Part shown: piece after piece, positions 9,393 to 18,578 of the stretch
How positions within the stretch are numbered: the first letter of the stretch is position 1
Layout of the letters: every line of letters begins with the position of its first letter
Assembly (NCBI GenBank): GCA_050175155.1
Contig: JBFXJF010000015.1
Coordinates: 1 to 50,176, forward strand
DNA: 50,176 nt
From: JBFXJF01 sp050175155
GTDB lineage: Bacteria; Bacillota; Bacilli; Tepidibacillales; Tepidibacillaceae
Direction: 5' to 3'
Made by a program: the position numbers and the translations under genes
Notes under the pieces: generated by a model
Told to the model about the DNA's origin: nothing
The model's input: only the letters and a program-made list of their open reading frames with translations
Database searches by the model: none

Positions 9393-10229
9393 ATGAACTT
9401 TCATAAACATATTACAGAAGTTATAAAAATCAGATCGTCTTGTAGGACATATGACTTACAGGATATAGAAGAATCAGTCCTTGTTAAGTTAAAAAGTTTT
9501 ATTGAAGAAATTAATCATGAATGTAAAAATAATGAAAGATTTTTAATAATAAATAAAAAGGCAAGTGAAAAAGGTGAGAAATTAGGAACATAAGGAGTTA
9601 TTTCCGGTACTAGTACATTTATTGTAGGAGTTATTAATAGTGAAAAATATGATGCCGACAGATTTGGCTATTTTTTTGAAAAAATTATATTGTTTGCAAC
9701 AGACTTAGGCCTGCAAACATGTTGGCTGGGTGGTACATTTAGGAGAGAAGATTTTACAAAACATTCAAATTTAACAGAAAATGAATATATACCAATTGTT
9801 TCGCCATTGGGCTATAAAAAGGATAAATCAAAAGTATTGGAAGTTGCAATGAGAAAAGTAGTTGGTGCTAATAATCGAAAGTCATGGAGTGAATTATTTT
9901 TTGATGAAAGCATTTCTAAGCCTCTTGAAAAAGATGTGTCAGGTTTTTATGCTACCCCATTAGAAATGGTAAGGCTTGCTCCTTCAGCATCTAACAAACA
10001 ACCTTGGCGAATTATAAAGGATAAAAGTTTATATCACTTTTATTTATATAGAACGAAGGGGTATGGAGTAGTAAACTATGACATACAAAAAAATGATATT
10101 GGTATCGCAATGTGTCATTTTGAATTAACCGCAAAAGAATTGGGTTTACAAGGAAATTGGCTTGAAATAAAAGATATAAATGTGCCTGATGATTGTGAAT
10201 ATATTATTTCTTGGAATGATATAAGTTGA
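9393..10229 (+). pseudogene. Nitroreductase (TM1586-like two-domain type) interrupted by one stop codon
   Basis: Read through the TAA at 9591-9593, the frame is a 278-codon protein. The first part is MNFHKHITEVIKIRSSCRTY; the second contains ATDLGLQTCWLGGTF, then RLAPSASNKQPWR near residue 200. This is the pattern of putative TM-nitroreductases, where the FMN site is built from both halves. The stop replaces an aromatic residue in a conserved KLGT-x-GVI segment, so TAT or TAC probably became TAA. ATG 9393 has GGAGG five bases upstream, better spaced than ATG 9390. Without readthrough neither half should bind FMN. It lies 38 bases after nfo. A sequencing error at one base is the main alternative. 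Confidence 0.75.
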
Positions 10230-10451
10230 ATGACAAATAAAATAGGTATTTGATTTTATTGTTTTTTCGTCCGAAAAAGCATATACTATTTCAGACGAGA
10301 TGAATGATATGAGTAGAGAAAATTATCTTAAATTTTAAACGTACAACAAATAAAGAAAAAGAAGCCATTCTTGGTGAGGTTAAATATGCCACCTCTTGGA
10401 TACATGATACGATTAAAAAACTTAAAAAGTTATGTAGGAACAGCTGCATAA
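10230..10451. other. Intergenic stretch with short broken frames
   Basis: No complete gene. One + frame reads AYTISDEMNDMSRENYLKF then stops, and another reads GEVKYATSWIHDTIKKL before a stop near 10449. They lack ribosome binding sites and start codons and look like pieces of a decayed gene that I cannot name. Confidence 0.3.
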
Positions 10452-10466
10452 ATGAATGGAGTAAAG

Positions 10467-10889
10467 ATGAATTTAAACATAACATATGATACTACAAATA
10501 TTGATTGGGAATCAGTAAGTTCAATTATAGAAATAGCTGGTTTAAGAAGTGCAGATCCGGAAACGTGCAAGAAGGCGTTTTTAGGAAGCCAAGTTACTGT
10601 ATTTGCATTTGATGATGACAAATTAATTGGAGTTGCAAGAGCAATATCTGATGGTGTAAGACAAGCAGCAATTTATGATGTTGCAATTTTACCGGAATAT
10701 CAGAAAAAAGGAATTGGGAAAATTCTGGTTGAGAGTATAACAAATAAACTGTCAGGATGCAATTTTATATTGTACTCAAATGTAGGAAAAGAAGGCTTTT
10801 ATGAAAAATTAGGTTTCAGACGATTGAAAACCGGAATGGCAAAATTCGTAGATGAACAGCGAATGGTAGACAAGGGTTTTATTGAATAG
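10467..10889 (+). CDS. GNAT family N-acetyltransferase
   Basis: 140 aa. The acetyl-CoA binding motif A is visible: VAILPEYQKKGIGKIL near residues 75-90 (Q/R-x-x-G-x-G), followed by the FYEKLGFRR motif B near 115 that ends GNAT domains. Length is normal for a single-domain acetyltransferase. The substrate amine is not predictable. I prefer ATG 10467, which has GGAG five bases upstream, to ATG 10452. A 9-bp terminator-like hairpin follows the stop. Confidence 0.85.
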   Translation: MNLNITYDTTNIDWESVSSIIEIAGLRSADPETCKKAFLGSQVTVFAFDDDKLIGVARAISDGVRQAAIYDVAILPEYQKKGIGKILVESITNKLSGCNFILYSNVGKEGFYEKLGFRRLKTGMAKFVDEQRMVDKGFIE

Positions 10890-10890
10890 T

Positions 10891-10920
10891 ATTGTGATAA
10901 ACAATATCACAATATTTATT
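10891..10920 (+). terminator. Hairpin terminator after the acetyltransferase gene
   Basis: ATTGTGATA (10891-10899) and TATCACAAT (10905-10913) make a perfect 9-bp stem with an AACAA loop, followed by a loose ATTTATT tail, immediately after the GNAT stop codon. Confidence 0.55.
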
Positions 10921-10925
10921 AATGA

Positions 10926-11159
10926 ATGGAATCTTCAATGGTTGATGGGGAAATCTTTGAAATTGACAACTTTGATGGTACAGTAGCATATACGTTAGAT
11001 AGCGATAAAGTTGATTTTGATGAAGTAGAATATCAATATTTTACAAAATTTAAAAATATCAATAATGTTTTAGAATTTAAAGAAAAGGAATTTTCTTGTG
11101 AAAAATTTAAGCTATATGTAATAACTGATTATGGATATGTATATGTGATAGAACACTAA
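10926..11159 (+). CDS. Small hypothetical protein
   Basis: 77 aa, acidic, rich in Asp/Glu and aromatic residues, with alternating strand-like stretches (YVITDYGYVYVI at the C terminus). I do not recognise a family. No convincing ribosome binding site precedes ATG 10926 or the internal ATG 10938, and a terminator-like hairpin lies just upstream. It may therefore be the tail of a larger decayed gene rather than an expressed protein. Confidence 0.35.
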   Translation: MESSMVDGEIFEIDNFDGTVAYTLDSDKVDFDEVEYQYFTKFKNINNVLEFKEKEFSCEKFKLYVITDYGYVYVIEH

Positions 11160-11223
11160 GCTTTAGGCGAAAACCGTATATAACATTATAAGATATCTTT
11201 AGACAATTAATATTAATAAGTAT

Positions 11224-11251
11224 CCCTAAATAAATATACATTTTTAGGGGG
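11224..11251 (+). promoter_or_regulatory. Hairpin that would bury the ribosome binding site of the 64-aa ORF
   Basis: CCCTAAA (11224-11230) is complementary to TTTAGGG (11243-11249). The right arm contains most of the AGGGGG ribosome binding site (11246-11251) of the ORF starting at 11261. If it folds, translation would be blocked. Confidence 0.35.
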
Positions 11252-11260
11252 TATTATTTT

Positions 11261-11455
11261 ATGTATATAAGAGCTTTTAGAAGTTTTTCAATGGTTTCAA
11301 ATACAATTACAATTGAACAAATTCTAACAATTAAGAATAAACTTTTAATTCTTCATATCTCTCCTCACTTTGATAGGTTAAGTATAAAACTGAAAAATAA
11401 TAATATGAGGCTCAGGTTCATATTTGATATTAACGATAAAAAATGTTATCATTAG
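11261..11455 (+). CDS. Small basic hypothetical protein
   Basis: 64 aa with many Ile, Leu, Lys and Arg residues and no membrane span or motif I recognise. The only support is an AGGGGG ribosome binding site nine bases before ATG 11261, itself inside a possible hairpin. The gene stands alone between the acetyltransferase region and the first WYL regulator. It could be spurious. Confidence 0.3.
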   Translation: MYIRAFRSFSMVSNTITIEQILTIKNKLLILHISPHFDRLSIKLKNNNMRLRFIFDINDKKCYH

Positions 11456-11514
11456 AAGCATTAAGCATTTGATTTAATTGCTACTTTTAATTTTATCATA
11501 ATTTAATCTATATG

Positions 11515-11543
11515 TTGAAAGATGTTAAATTTTGCAATATAAT
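11515..11543 (+). promoter_or_regulatory. Sigma-A promoter upstream of WYL regulator copy 1
   Basis: TTGAAA (11515-11520), a 17-base spacer and TATAAT (11538-11543) form a near-consensus promoter 170 bases before the WYL gene. The equivalent at 41565-41593 has the same -35, 17-base spacer and TACAAT, so the promoter was duplicated with the gene. Confidence 0.65.
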
Positions 11544-11625
11544 ATTGTTATTACATATTTATGTAGTTTGAAAATTACAATGTAATATAATTTTAAATAC
11601 ATATCAATTTTATTTTCGTATAAAT

Positions 11626-11712
11626 ATTACTGACTGTTTTATAGTACACTTCATATGTTAAAATAATAATAGACAATATAATATTTCATGTTTTGTTCAA
11701 TGAGGGGGGCTC
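11626..11712 (+). promoter_or_regulatory. Conserved WYL-cassette leader with candidate operator, copy 1
   Basis: These 87 bases recur almost unchanged at 41655-41740 (about four differences), and their core recurs at 23988-24032. The core is an imperfect inverted repeat: TTTTATAGTA (11637-11646), a 7-base spacer, TATGTTAAAA (11654-11663). The outer five bases of each arm and an inner TA are symmetric. It lies between the promoter and the WYL start and ends in the GAGGGGGG ribosome binding site. An autoregulatory operator is the likely role (inference). Confidence 0.55.
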
Positions 11713-12684
11713 ATGTCAAAATCATCAAATCAAAAGTTAAAACTTTTGTATCTATTGAAAATTCTTATGGAAAAAACAGATACAGACCACACATTAACAG
11801 TTCCGGAAATGATAAATGAATTAAATAAATATAACATAAATGCAGAACGAAAAAGCATTTATGATGACATTGAATCCCTGAAAACCTTTGGGATTGATAT
11901 CCTATGCAGAAAATCAAAGACTTATGATTATTACATTGCCGGCAGAACATTTGAATTAGCAGAATTAAAGCTGCTTGCAGATGCAGTTGCATCATCAAAA
12001 TTCATAACTGAAAAGAAATCCGGTGAATTAATAAAGAAAATAGGAAGTTTAACAAGTAACTATGAAGCAAAACAGCTAGTTAGACAGATATATGTAGCTG
12101 GCAGAGTTAAAACTATAAATGAAAAAATATATTATAATGTTGATTTAATTAACCAGGCTATAGGCGGCAACAAACAAATTTCATTTAAATACTTTGAATA
12201 TACAATTGATAAGAAAAAGAGATACAGAAACGATGGAAATAAATACATAGCAAGCCCTTATGCATTGACATGGGATGATGAAAATTATTATATGATTTCA
12301 TACTATGAAAAGTACAACAACATAACACATTTTCGTGTTGATAAAATGGAAGATATAGAGATTACTGACCAACAGTGTCATCGTGAAGATATAAACATTG
12401 TAGAATACACAAAGAAAATATTCAGCATGTACGGCGGTGAAGAAGAAACCATTAAAATTCAATTTGATAATTCATTGCTGGGAGTTGTTATTGACAGGTT
12501 TGGCAAAAGCACCATCATTCATAAAATTGATGAAAACAGCTTTGCTGCAATCTTAACAGTAGAATTGAGCCCACCGTTCTGGGGGTGGATATTTCAATTC
12601 GGCAACAAAGTTAAAATTATTTCACCAGAAAACGTTAAGGAAAAGTTTGTTGCATTTATTAATGAGGTTAAAGGAGAATATTGA
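11713..12684 (+). CDS. WYL-domain transcriptional regulator, copy 1
   Basis: 323 aa: an N-terminal winged-HTH (about 1-70, with RKSIYDDIESLKTFGIDI), a linker helix region, a WYL domain (about 150-235, with YIASPYALTWDDENYYMISYY and FRVDKMEDI), and a C-terminal WCX-like extension. WYL proteins sense nucleotide or nucleic-acid ligands and often repress phage-defence operons (BrxR, CapW). ATG 11713 follows GAGGGGGG. Near-identical copies lie at 24457 and 41741. This copy leads into the 149-aa gene and the helicase operon but, unlike the other two, is not followed by the 66-aa basic protein. DNA target and ligand are unknown. Confidence 0.9.
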   Translation: MSKSSNQKLKLLYLLKILMEKTDTDHTLTVPEMINELNKYNINAERKSIYDDIESLKTFGIDILCRKSKTYDYYIAGRTFELAELKLLADAVASSKFITEKKSGELIKKIGSLTSNYEAKQLVRQIYVAGRVKTINEKIYYNVDLINQAIGGNKQISFKYFEYTIDKKKRYRNDGNKYIASPYALTWDDENYYMISYYEKYNNITHFRVDKMEDIEITDQQCHREDINIVEYTKKIFSMYGGEEETIKIQFDNSLLGVVIDRFGKSTIIHKIDENSFAAILTVELSPPFWGWIFQFGNKVKIISPENVKEKFVAFINEVKGEY

Positions 12685-12749
12685 ATTAAGTTGGCGGTAT
12701 AGTTATGTGCGATGTAAATAAAGCTAATATTTAAATTCTGGAGGATTGT

Positions 12750-13199
12750 ATGTTTATAGAGCTAAACAACGAAAAAGTAGAAATTGATGATAATATTGTT
12801 GATGAAATAATTATGCTTAATAACAAGGGTTATACAACATTTGCTTGCTGCGGAGGCCATGTAGATAGAGAATGCTATATAATCGACGTTGTATTTAAAG
12901 AACCGTATGGATTAAAACTTGAACCGCCAAATGGATTTAAGTGGTATAAAAATGTAGGCCTCGAGTTTTATATACACAAAAATAAAAGTAAGTGTTTAAT
13001 GAAATACGAAAATGCAATGATAGAGTTTAAAAAATGGGTTAAAGATTTACCAAATAATGATGGTGATGATATTCTACCACTAAATAGAATGAAAACAGAT
13101 TCTGATTATATATTCTCTGTTGTAGAACAACATGGAAAAGTAATTTTGCATAAAGATGGTAAACCTGTTTTTATAATAACGAAATATGATGGAAACTAA
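12750..13199 (+). CDS. Conserved 149-aa CCGGH protein, copy 1
   Basis: 149 aa. I do not recognise a named family. The N-terminal half holds NNKGYTTFACCGGHVDRE; two adjacent Cys, a Gly pair and His suggest a metal or ligand site, and similar Cys-Cys-x-Gly-His stretches occur in small phage and Bacillota proteins. The C-terminal half is beta-rich (YIFSV, GKVILHKDGKPVF). A copy at 29026 differs at only about 11 residues, and the 20 or so bases before both starts are nearly identical, including CTGGAGGAT. Each copy sits as the first gene before a large helicase operon, so it may be a shared component or regulator of the modules (inference). Confidence 0.72.
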   Translation: MFIELNNEKVEIDDNIVDEIIMLNNKGYTTFACCGGHVDRECYIIDVVFKEPYGLKLEPPNGFKWYKNVGLEFYIHKNKSKCLMKYENAMIEFKKWVKDLPNNDGDDILPLNRMKTDSDYIFSVVEQHGKVILHKDGKPVFIITKYDGN

Positions 13200-13222
13200 A
13201 AAATGTATTAATTGGAGCTAAG

Positions 13223-15742
13223 ATGAGTATTTATTCTGTATTGATATATTATCGAAAATGTAACAAAAACGCTTTTAACATGATTATGGATTATGTTAGG
13301 CAAGGAGTTAAAGTGTATTTTTTGACGGAATCGTTAAAAGATGAGTTGGAAAATGCACTAGAATTGGAAGAAATTAAAACATTAACAAAATTAATAAGTA
13401 GTTCCATCCTATCAATTAATTATGATGTAGGCATAAGTTTGCAACATAATAATTTGATAATTGTTGAAGATGGAAATATATCCAATGAATTAAAAGAAGA
13501 GTTAAAGTTAGATGGAAATTTTAATATTGAACAATATGAAATTGAGCATGAAAAATTTGATACTAATCTAGTAATTAAAGCTGGAGCAGGTACTGGAAAA
13601 ACTAAAACAATGATTGATAGGGTATTGTATTTAGTTTTGAAAGGAATTGCTAAATTTGAAGATATAGTAATGATTACTTTTACGAATAAAGCAGCAAATC
13701 AAATGAGAGATAAATTATTATCTAGATTGGAATCATACTATCAAATTGTTGATAATAAGTATAAATCTAAATATCTGGATTTAATTGACGAGTTGGCAAA
13801 AATGCGTATACAGACAATCCATTCATTTTCAAAAGATATTATTGAAGCATTTGGAATTAAATTAGGTATTAGCAAAGATTACAAAATTAGGAATTTAAAC
13901 TATGAGAAAAGAAAACTATTAGAAGATTTGATCAATGATTATCGATTTGAAAATGGGGATTTATATGATAAATATAAATATTTTCCTCAATATAAATTGA
14001 TAGATGCAATAATGGAAATCAATAATCATTTACTCAATAGAGGTGTTGACTTAAACAATAATGAGCTAATATTAAATTGGGGTGTAGATGAATATCATTT
14101 TTATGATTTTCTAGGCTATTTGCTGAATGGATTGTTTCAGAAAATAGATGAATACAAGAAAACAAATAGCATAATAGAGCTTTATGACTTAGTTAACATG
14201 TTATATAAATTTATAAATTCTAATAGTGATTTTACAGGATTGAACATAAACTATTTAATGATAGATGAATTCCAAGACACAGATGTTATTCAAATAGAAT
14301 TTGTTTTATGGATAATGAAACAATTTAATAGTATTGTCTTTGCGGTTGGAGATACAAAGCAAGGAATTTATAGATTCAGGGGTGCTTTGGAGACTGCTTT
14401 CCAACAGTTTAAAAAAGAATTAGATGATAAACTACCAGGACACAATTTAAAAGAATACTATTTAAATAAAAATTATCGAAGCAGCCAAACCATTATAAAT
14501 GAATTAAATTATTTCTTTGACAGAATAGTAAATATAAATTTTGATAGAAATGAAAATAAATATTTTAATTTTATAAAATCAGATTGGTTAGAATCTACGA
14601 AAAAGGAATCAAAATACCCTTGTATCAAATTTTTTTCCGTTGAAAATGACCAAGATAATTCCATAAACTATATTTGCGAACTTGTCAAAAAAAATAATAA
14701 ACGAAATTATAATTTAAAAGAAAATGAAAAATTAGAGCAAATTGCAGTTCTTGTAAGAACTAACAAAGAGCTTGAGGAAGTTGTAGAAAAATTAGAAAAA
14801 AGAAATATTGTTTGCAATACAGAGGTAAGTGGCAGCTTTTACAGGTCTATTGCAGTAAGAGAATTCTATATATTGATTAGAGCACTGCTTTTTCCTAAAG
14901 TAATGGTTGATCAATATGCATTTATTCAATCATCTTATGGAACAGGAATAGATAATAATCAAATATTAAATAATGCAAAACCAACAGATCAAAGATATTT
15001 AAACAAGATATTAGAAAACAATGAATCTTATGAAAAATTAAATGAATATAGGCAACGTATTGATAATGAACCCTTTCATAAAATTATAAAAGATATAATT
15101 GATGGTTATAAACCATACATTAATTATGGAGTTAAGTTAGCAGCAGAAAGAAAAAACGAGGAAGATATAAAAATAGTAATTGATAAAATTAAAACAAAAG
15201 TAATTAATTATAAAATGAATCTCTCACATTTGTTTTATATTCTTGATTCCAGATTTTCAAATATAGAGATGAATGTGTTTGATTTAGAAAAGTTCTTAAG
15301 GCTTATGATTCAAACGAATAGCTCAGAGGATGAGAAAAAAATTGATGCTATAAACAACAATTATGATATTACCTGTATGACTGTGCATAAAGCAAAAGGC
15401 TTAGAATTCGATCATATTGTATTACCTAGAACTAGGCACCAATTTTTTAATAATAAAATGGATTTGCATGTTTTTTTAAATATAAAATCAATATCGGATG
15501 TAAAAGTTGGTTATAAATTTAATATGGACGAGCTTTACATTAGCAATGATAATTATGGCGAAAACATATATGAAGAGGAAAGAGAAATTATTGCTGAGGA
15601 AATTCGTCTTTTATATGTAGCTTTAACAAGGGCAAAAAAATATATACATATAAACAAAAATGAAATTTTAAGCAATACCGGAACCGTTAAAAACTGGATG
15701 GAATTAATCGAAAGAGGTGGGCTTGGCAGTGGATCGATTTAA
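13223..15742 (+). CDS. UvrD/AddA-like SF1 helicase, first gene of a three-gene operon
   Basis: 839 aa. After ~115 unassigned residues come all SF1A motifs: Walker A AGAGTGKT (near 117), ITFTNKAANQM, Walker B IDEFQDTD (near 347), GDTKQGIYRFRGA (near 376), NYRSSQTI, TVHKAKGLEFDHI (near 720) and RLLYVALTRAKK (near 796). These are the ATP hydrolysis and 3'-5' translocation motifs. AddA is ~1200 aa with a C-terminal nuclease; this protein stops after the helicase, so it has no nuclease of its own. The next gene overlaps and is AddB-like, which suggests an AddAB-type complex remade for another role. ATG 13223 has TTGGAG upstream, 23 bases after the 149-aa gene. Confidence 0.85.
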   Translation: MSIYSVLIYYRKCNKNAFNMIMDYVRQGVKVYFLTESLKDELENALELEEIKTLTKLISSSILSINYDVGISLQHNNLIIVEDGNISNELKEELKLDGNFNIEQYEIEHEKFDTNLVIKAGAGTGKTKTMIDRVLYLVLKGIAKFEDIVMITFTNKAANQMRDKLLSRLESYYQIVDNKYKSKYLDLIDELAKMRIQTIHSFSKDIIEAFGIKLGISKDYKIRNLNYEKRKLLEDLINDYRFENGDLYDKYKYFPQYKLIDAIMEINNHLLNRGVDLNNNELILNWGVDEYHFYDFLGYLLNGLFQKIDEYKKTNSIIELYDLVNMLYKFINSNSDFTGLNINYLMIDEFQDTDVIQIEFVLWIMKQFNSIVFAVGDTKQGIYRFRGALETAFQQFKKELDDKLPGHNLKEYYLNKNYRSSQTIINELNYFFDRIVNINFDRNENKYFNFIKSDWLESTKKESKYPCIKFFSVENDQDNSINYICELVKKNNKRNYNLKENEKLEQIAVLVRTNKELEEVVEKLEKRNIVCNTEVSGSFYRSIAVREFYILIRALLFPKVMVDQYAFIQSSYGTGIDNNQILNNAKPTDQRYLNKILENNESYEKLNEYRQRIDNEPFHKIIKDIIDGYKPYINYGVKLAAERKNEEDIKIVIDKIKTKVINYKMNLSHLFYILDSRFSNIEMNVFDLEKFLRLMIQTNSSEDEKKIDAINNNYDITCMTVHKAKGLEFDHIVLPRTRHQFFNNKMDLHVFLNIKSISDVKVGYKFNMDELYISNDNYGENIYEEEREIIAEEIRLLYVALTRAKKYIHINKNEILSNTGTVKNWMELIERGGLGSGSI

Positions 15743-18578
15743 ACTTGAATTATATAATAATCCCGTTGATTTCTTTAATCAATTTAAGTATGAAGAAGGA
15801 AATATATATATTGTTACAACTTCATCTCTTTCAATGCATTTAAAAGATTTAAGCAAAAGCCATAAAAATAAAATTTGGACTTTTGATAATTTATTCAATG
15901 CATTATTTGAAGATTATGCAAATCCATTAAATAAAGTAAAATTAAAAGCATTAGTAAGGGAAAAAGTAGAAGTTTCATGTAATGAAAACAATATAAAAGA
16001 AAGAATTCTTAAAGATTTAGATAACATATATACAACTTTTAATTATTATCTAACTAGCGGAATATTTTATATAGATGAAACCCTTGGAAGAGACAGTATT
16101 TCAAATTATGTGAGAAAAGCTTATAACCTTTGGATTGAATCTGACTTGGTGCAAAAATTATATTTATCTAAAATAAACTTTTCTAAAAACAATATAAAAA
16201 GATTATTAAACCAATATTACATCAAAAAATGGTCAAACAAGAATTCTGATACAAGTTTAGAAGGCATAAGAAGTATTAATAAATTAATATTTATAAATTT
16301 TACTTATTTAGATGCACCAAGGTTTTATCTGTTAAAGAAATTTGCAAATGCAGACATTGATATAGTGTTCCAAGTTCCAAATGATGGCTATAATAAACCC
16401 TGGAAAAGGAATTACAGCTTTATAAAGACAGAAAATATTACTCGGTTACATACAGATAGCGATTGTCAGACTAACAGTTATATAGAATACCTTAAAGGAA
16501 ATATATATCATGATAATAAAAATAATATATTTTTTAAGGAATATCAGGATATAGTTGAATTTAAAGATTTATTAACTAAAAAACCGATTTTCCAAAGCAA
16601 CAAACATTTAATTAAGTGGTTGAAAAATAATGGTGAAGATACGAGTACTTTAGATCCCAATTGTAAGAACTTTAAATATGAACGGGAGTATTTAACATTT
16701 TCAAAAGAAAAGTATAATACTATTTTTAATGGTACAATTCTCAACTATTTTGACAAATATGACAGTTATCTTAATTTCCTTGAAGGTAAGTTCTTAAACG
16801 GAATTTATCAAATGAAATGGAACAATGATGGTACAGATATTTTATTAAAATATAGCTGCTACTGTGAATGTATAACATCAGGTTGGATTGAGACAAGAAG
16901 GGGCGGATTGTTTAATGGAAAAGGCTGTTTTGATATTCTTATTGACTTAGAACCATATATGGATAATGTAAAATCCGTAAAAGACATTTTCGAAAGACTT
17001 GAAAAACTATTATACTTCCAGCAATTCAGCTCAACATTCGATGAACTTGCAAAAGATAAAACAAATGGAAACATAGTAAAAGAATATTTGCAAAACCCAT
17101 TAAAAGTTTTCCCTTATGTTGAAGGGGCAAGACATTCAGCAACCATAAGACAATTAATTGAATTGACAAAAAAATTACAAAGTGCTTTTGCAGACTTAGT
17201 GCCAAAATCAAACTTAGTGAACTTAAAAGATCATACATCAGCATTACTTAGCTTATGGCATTCAATAAATGAAAAAAGCATCTTAATTGATGAGTATAAG
17301 CTGCTCAAAAAAAACATGAAAAAGACAGATTCAATGGAGGATAAAAAAAGATTTTCGGAATTTGCTAATCTCCATAGGAAAGACATTAAATTTATCCAAA
17401 GATTAGAACAAATTAATAAAAATGAAGAAGGGAACATTACTTTATCTTTATCTGAAATGAAAGAATATATGATAATTTGTTCTAAGTATAATAAGTCAAA
17501 CGTTGAAGATGAATATGATAATGGATTTAATTTAATTAAAGTATTTAATCAAATTGACGGAATAATGATAAATGGAACAAAAGAGTTGTATATAACTGAT
17601 TTGTCAGAAAAAAGCCTGTCAAAATATGTTTCATCTCTTAGCTTTAAGATTTATGATGATATTTCATTACTTGAAAAGGATTTTAATTATGTAAACAATC
17701 TTTATACAGAAACAGAAATTCAGTTAATACTCAACCAAATCAATATAACAAAACAGTTGGAAATCGGATTTGTGAAGTATTATATAGGAAGCGCTATAAA
17801 CAGTGCAAAAGGTAAAATTGAATTTAGTTATATAAAAAATATTAATGAAAACGACCAGGAATCATCAGTTTATAAAATTTTAAAAACATTATATGGACAA
17901 GATGTGAAGGAAGAGTCATATAAGGATTTAGAAGAACTAATATATGAAAATTATCTTAACAGCGCACTATATAAAAATAATATAAACCCTAGTTTTGGCT
18001 TGTATAATTATAATAAGCTAAATGAAATAGAAACCAATATACAAATGCAACAAGAAATATCGCCAATCGGATGGCTAGATTTAGATTTTTGTCCGAGAAA
18101 ATTTTATTATAACAATATATTGGGCTTTTATCCGGTTTACTTAGATGATTTCCAGCAGCGTATGGCATTCTCAATAGTAGGCAAGCTTTTAAAATCTCAA
18201 TTATTATCTAGTGATAACGTTGAAGATTATTTTTATTATTTATTTTCCCAATGGAATACAACAACAAAAGACAATATGATAGCTACAAATTTTAAGCAAG
18301 ATATCAGAAATGATTATAAATTTCAAAACGTAAGATTTCCTTATGATATGAAAGGATTGCAATTACTCAGAAGTCCTCGTTCAATAAATACTAGAACAAA
18401 AAGATATAATGCATACAAAGAAAGAGAAGACCATTCTGAAAAATATTTTAAAGAATTTATAAAAGAAGAATTGTATTATATGGATGTTAATTATATAAAA
18501 GGAAGGCATTGCATCATGTGCCCATATAAAATGATTTGTGTTGAGGGGGAATTTCCAGTTGACAGAAATGAATACTAA
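15729..18578 (+). CDS. AddB-like protein with iron-sulfur cysteines but no visible nuclease motif
   Basis: 949 aa. The centre is weakly conserved and helical. The C terminus has DFCPRKFYYNN (Cys near residue 787) and GRHCIMCPYKMIC (near 925-936). One Cys far upstream of a CxxCx5C cluster is the 4Fe-4S arrangement of AddB and Cas4-type PD-(D/E)XK nucleases. Between these Cys there are only ~150 residues, and no G-x-x-D plus D/E-x-K set is visible, so catalysis may be lost. GTG 15729 is well spaced after GAGGTG; TTG 15723 or GTG 15717 are alternatives. It overlaps the helicase upstream by about 14 bases and the next helicase by 20, which implies translational coupling and a stoichiometric complex. 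Confidence 0.68.
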   Translation: MDRFKLELYNNPVDFFNQFKYEEGNIYIVTTSSLSMHLKDLSKSHKNKIWTFDNLFNALFEDYANPLNKVKLKALVREKVEVSCNENNIKERILKDLDNIYTTFNYYLTSGIFYIDETLGRDSISNYVRKAYNLWIESDLVQKLYLSKINFSKNNIKRLLNQYYIKKWSNKNSDTSLEGIRSINKLIFINFTYLDAPRFYLLKKFANADIDIVFQVPNDGYNKPWKRNYSFIKTENITRLHTDSDCQTNSYIEYLKGNIYHDNKNNIFFKEYQDIVEFKDLLTKKPIFQSNKHLIKWLKNNGEDTSTLDPNCKNFKYEREYLTFSKEKYNTIFNGTILNYFDKYDSYLNFLEGKFLNGIYQMKWNNDGTDILLKYSCYCECITSGWIETRRGGLFNGKGCFDILIDLEPYMDNVKSVKDIFERLEKLLYFQQFSSTFDELAKDKTNGNIVKEYLQNPLKVFPYVEGARHSATIRQLIELTKKLQSAFADLVPKSNLVNLKDHTSALLSLWHSINEKSILIDEYKLLKKNMKKTDSMEDKKRFSEFANLHRKDIKFIQRLEQINKNEEGNITLSLSEMKEYMIICSKYNKSNVEDEYDNGFNLIKVFNQIDGIMINGTKELYITDLSEKSLSKYVSSLSFKIYDDISLLEKDFNYVNNLYTETEIQLILNQINITKQLEIGFVKYYIGSAINSAKGKIEFSYIKNINENDQESSVYKILKTLYGQDVKEESYKDLEELIYENYLNSALYKNNINPSFGLYNYNKLNEIETNIQMQQEISPIGWLDLDFCPRKFYYNNILGFYPVYLDDFQQRMAFSIVGKLLKSQLLSSDNVEDYFYYLFSQWNTTTKDNMIATNFKQDIRNDYKFQNVRFPYDMKGLQLLRSPRSINTRTKRYNAYKEREDHSEKYFKEFIKEELYYMDVNYIKGRHCIMCPYKMICVEGEFPVDRNEY

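Noticed and set aside
13223..18578. Canonical housekeeping AddAB
   Set aside because: The first protein is ~400 aa too short and lacks the AddA nuclease, the second lacks a visible nuclease site, and a third helicase is coupled to them.
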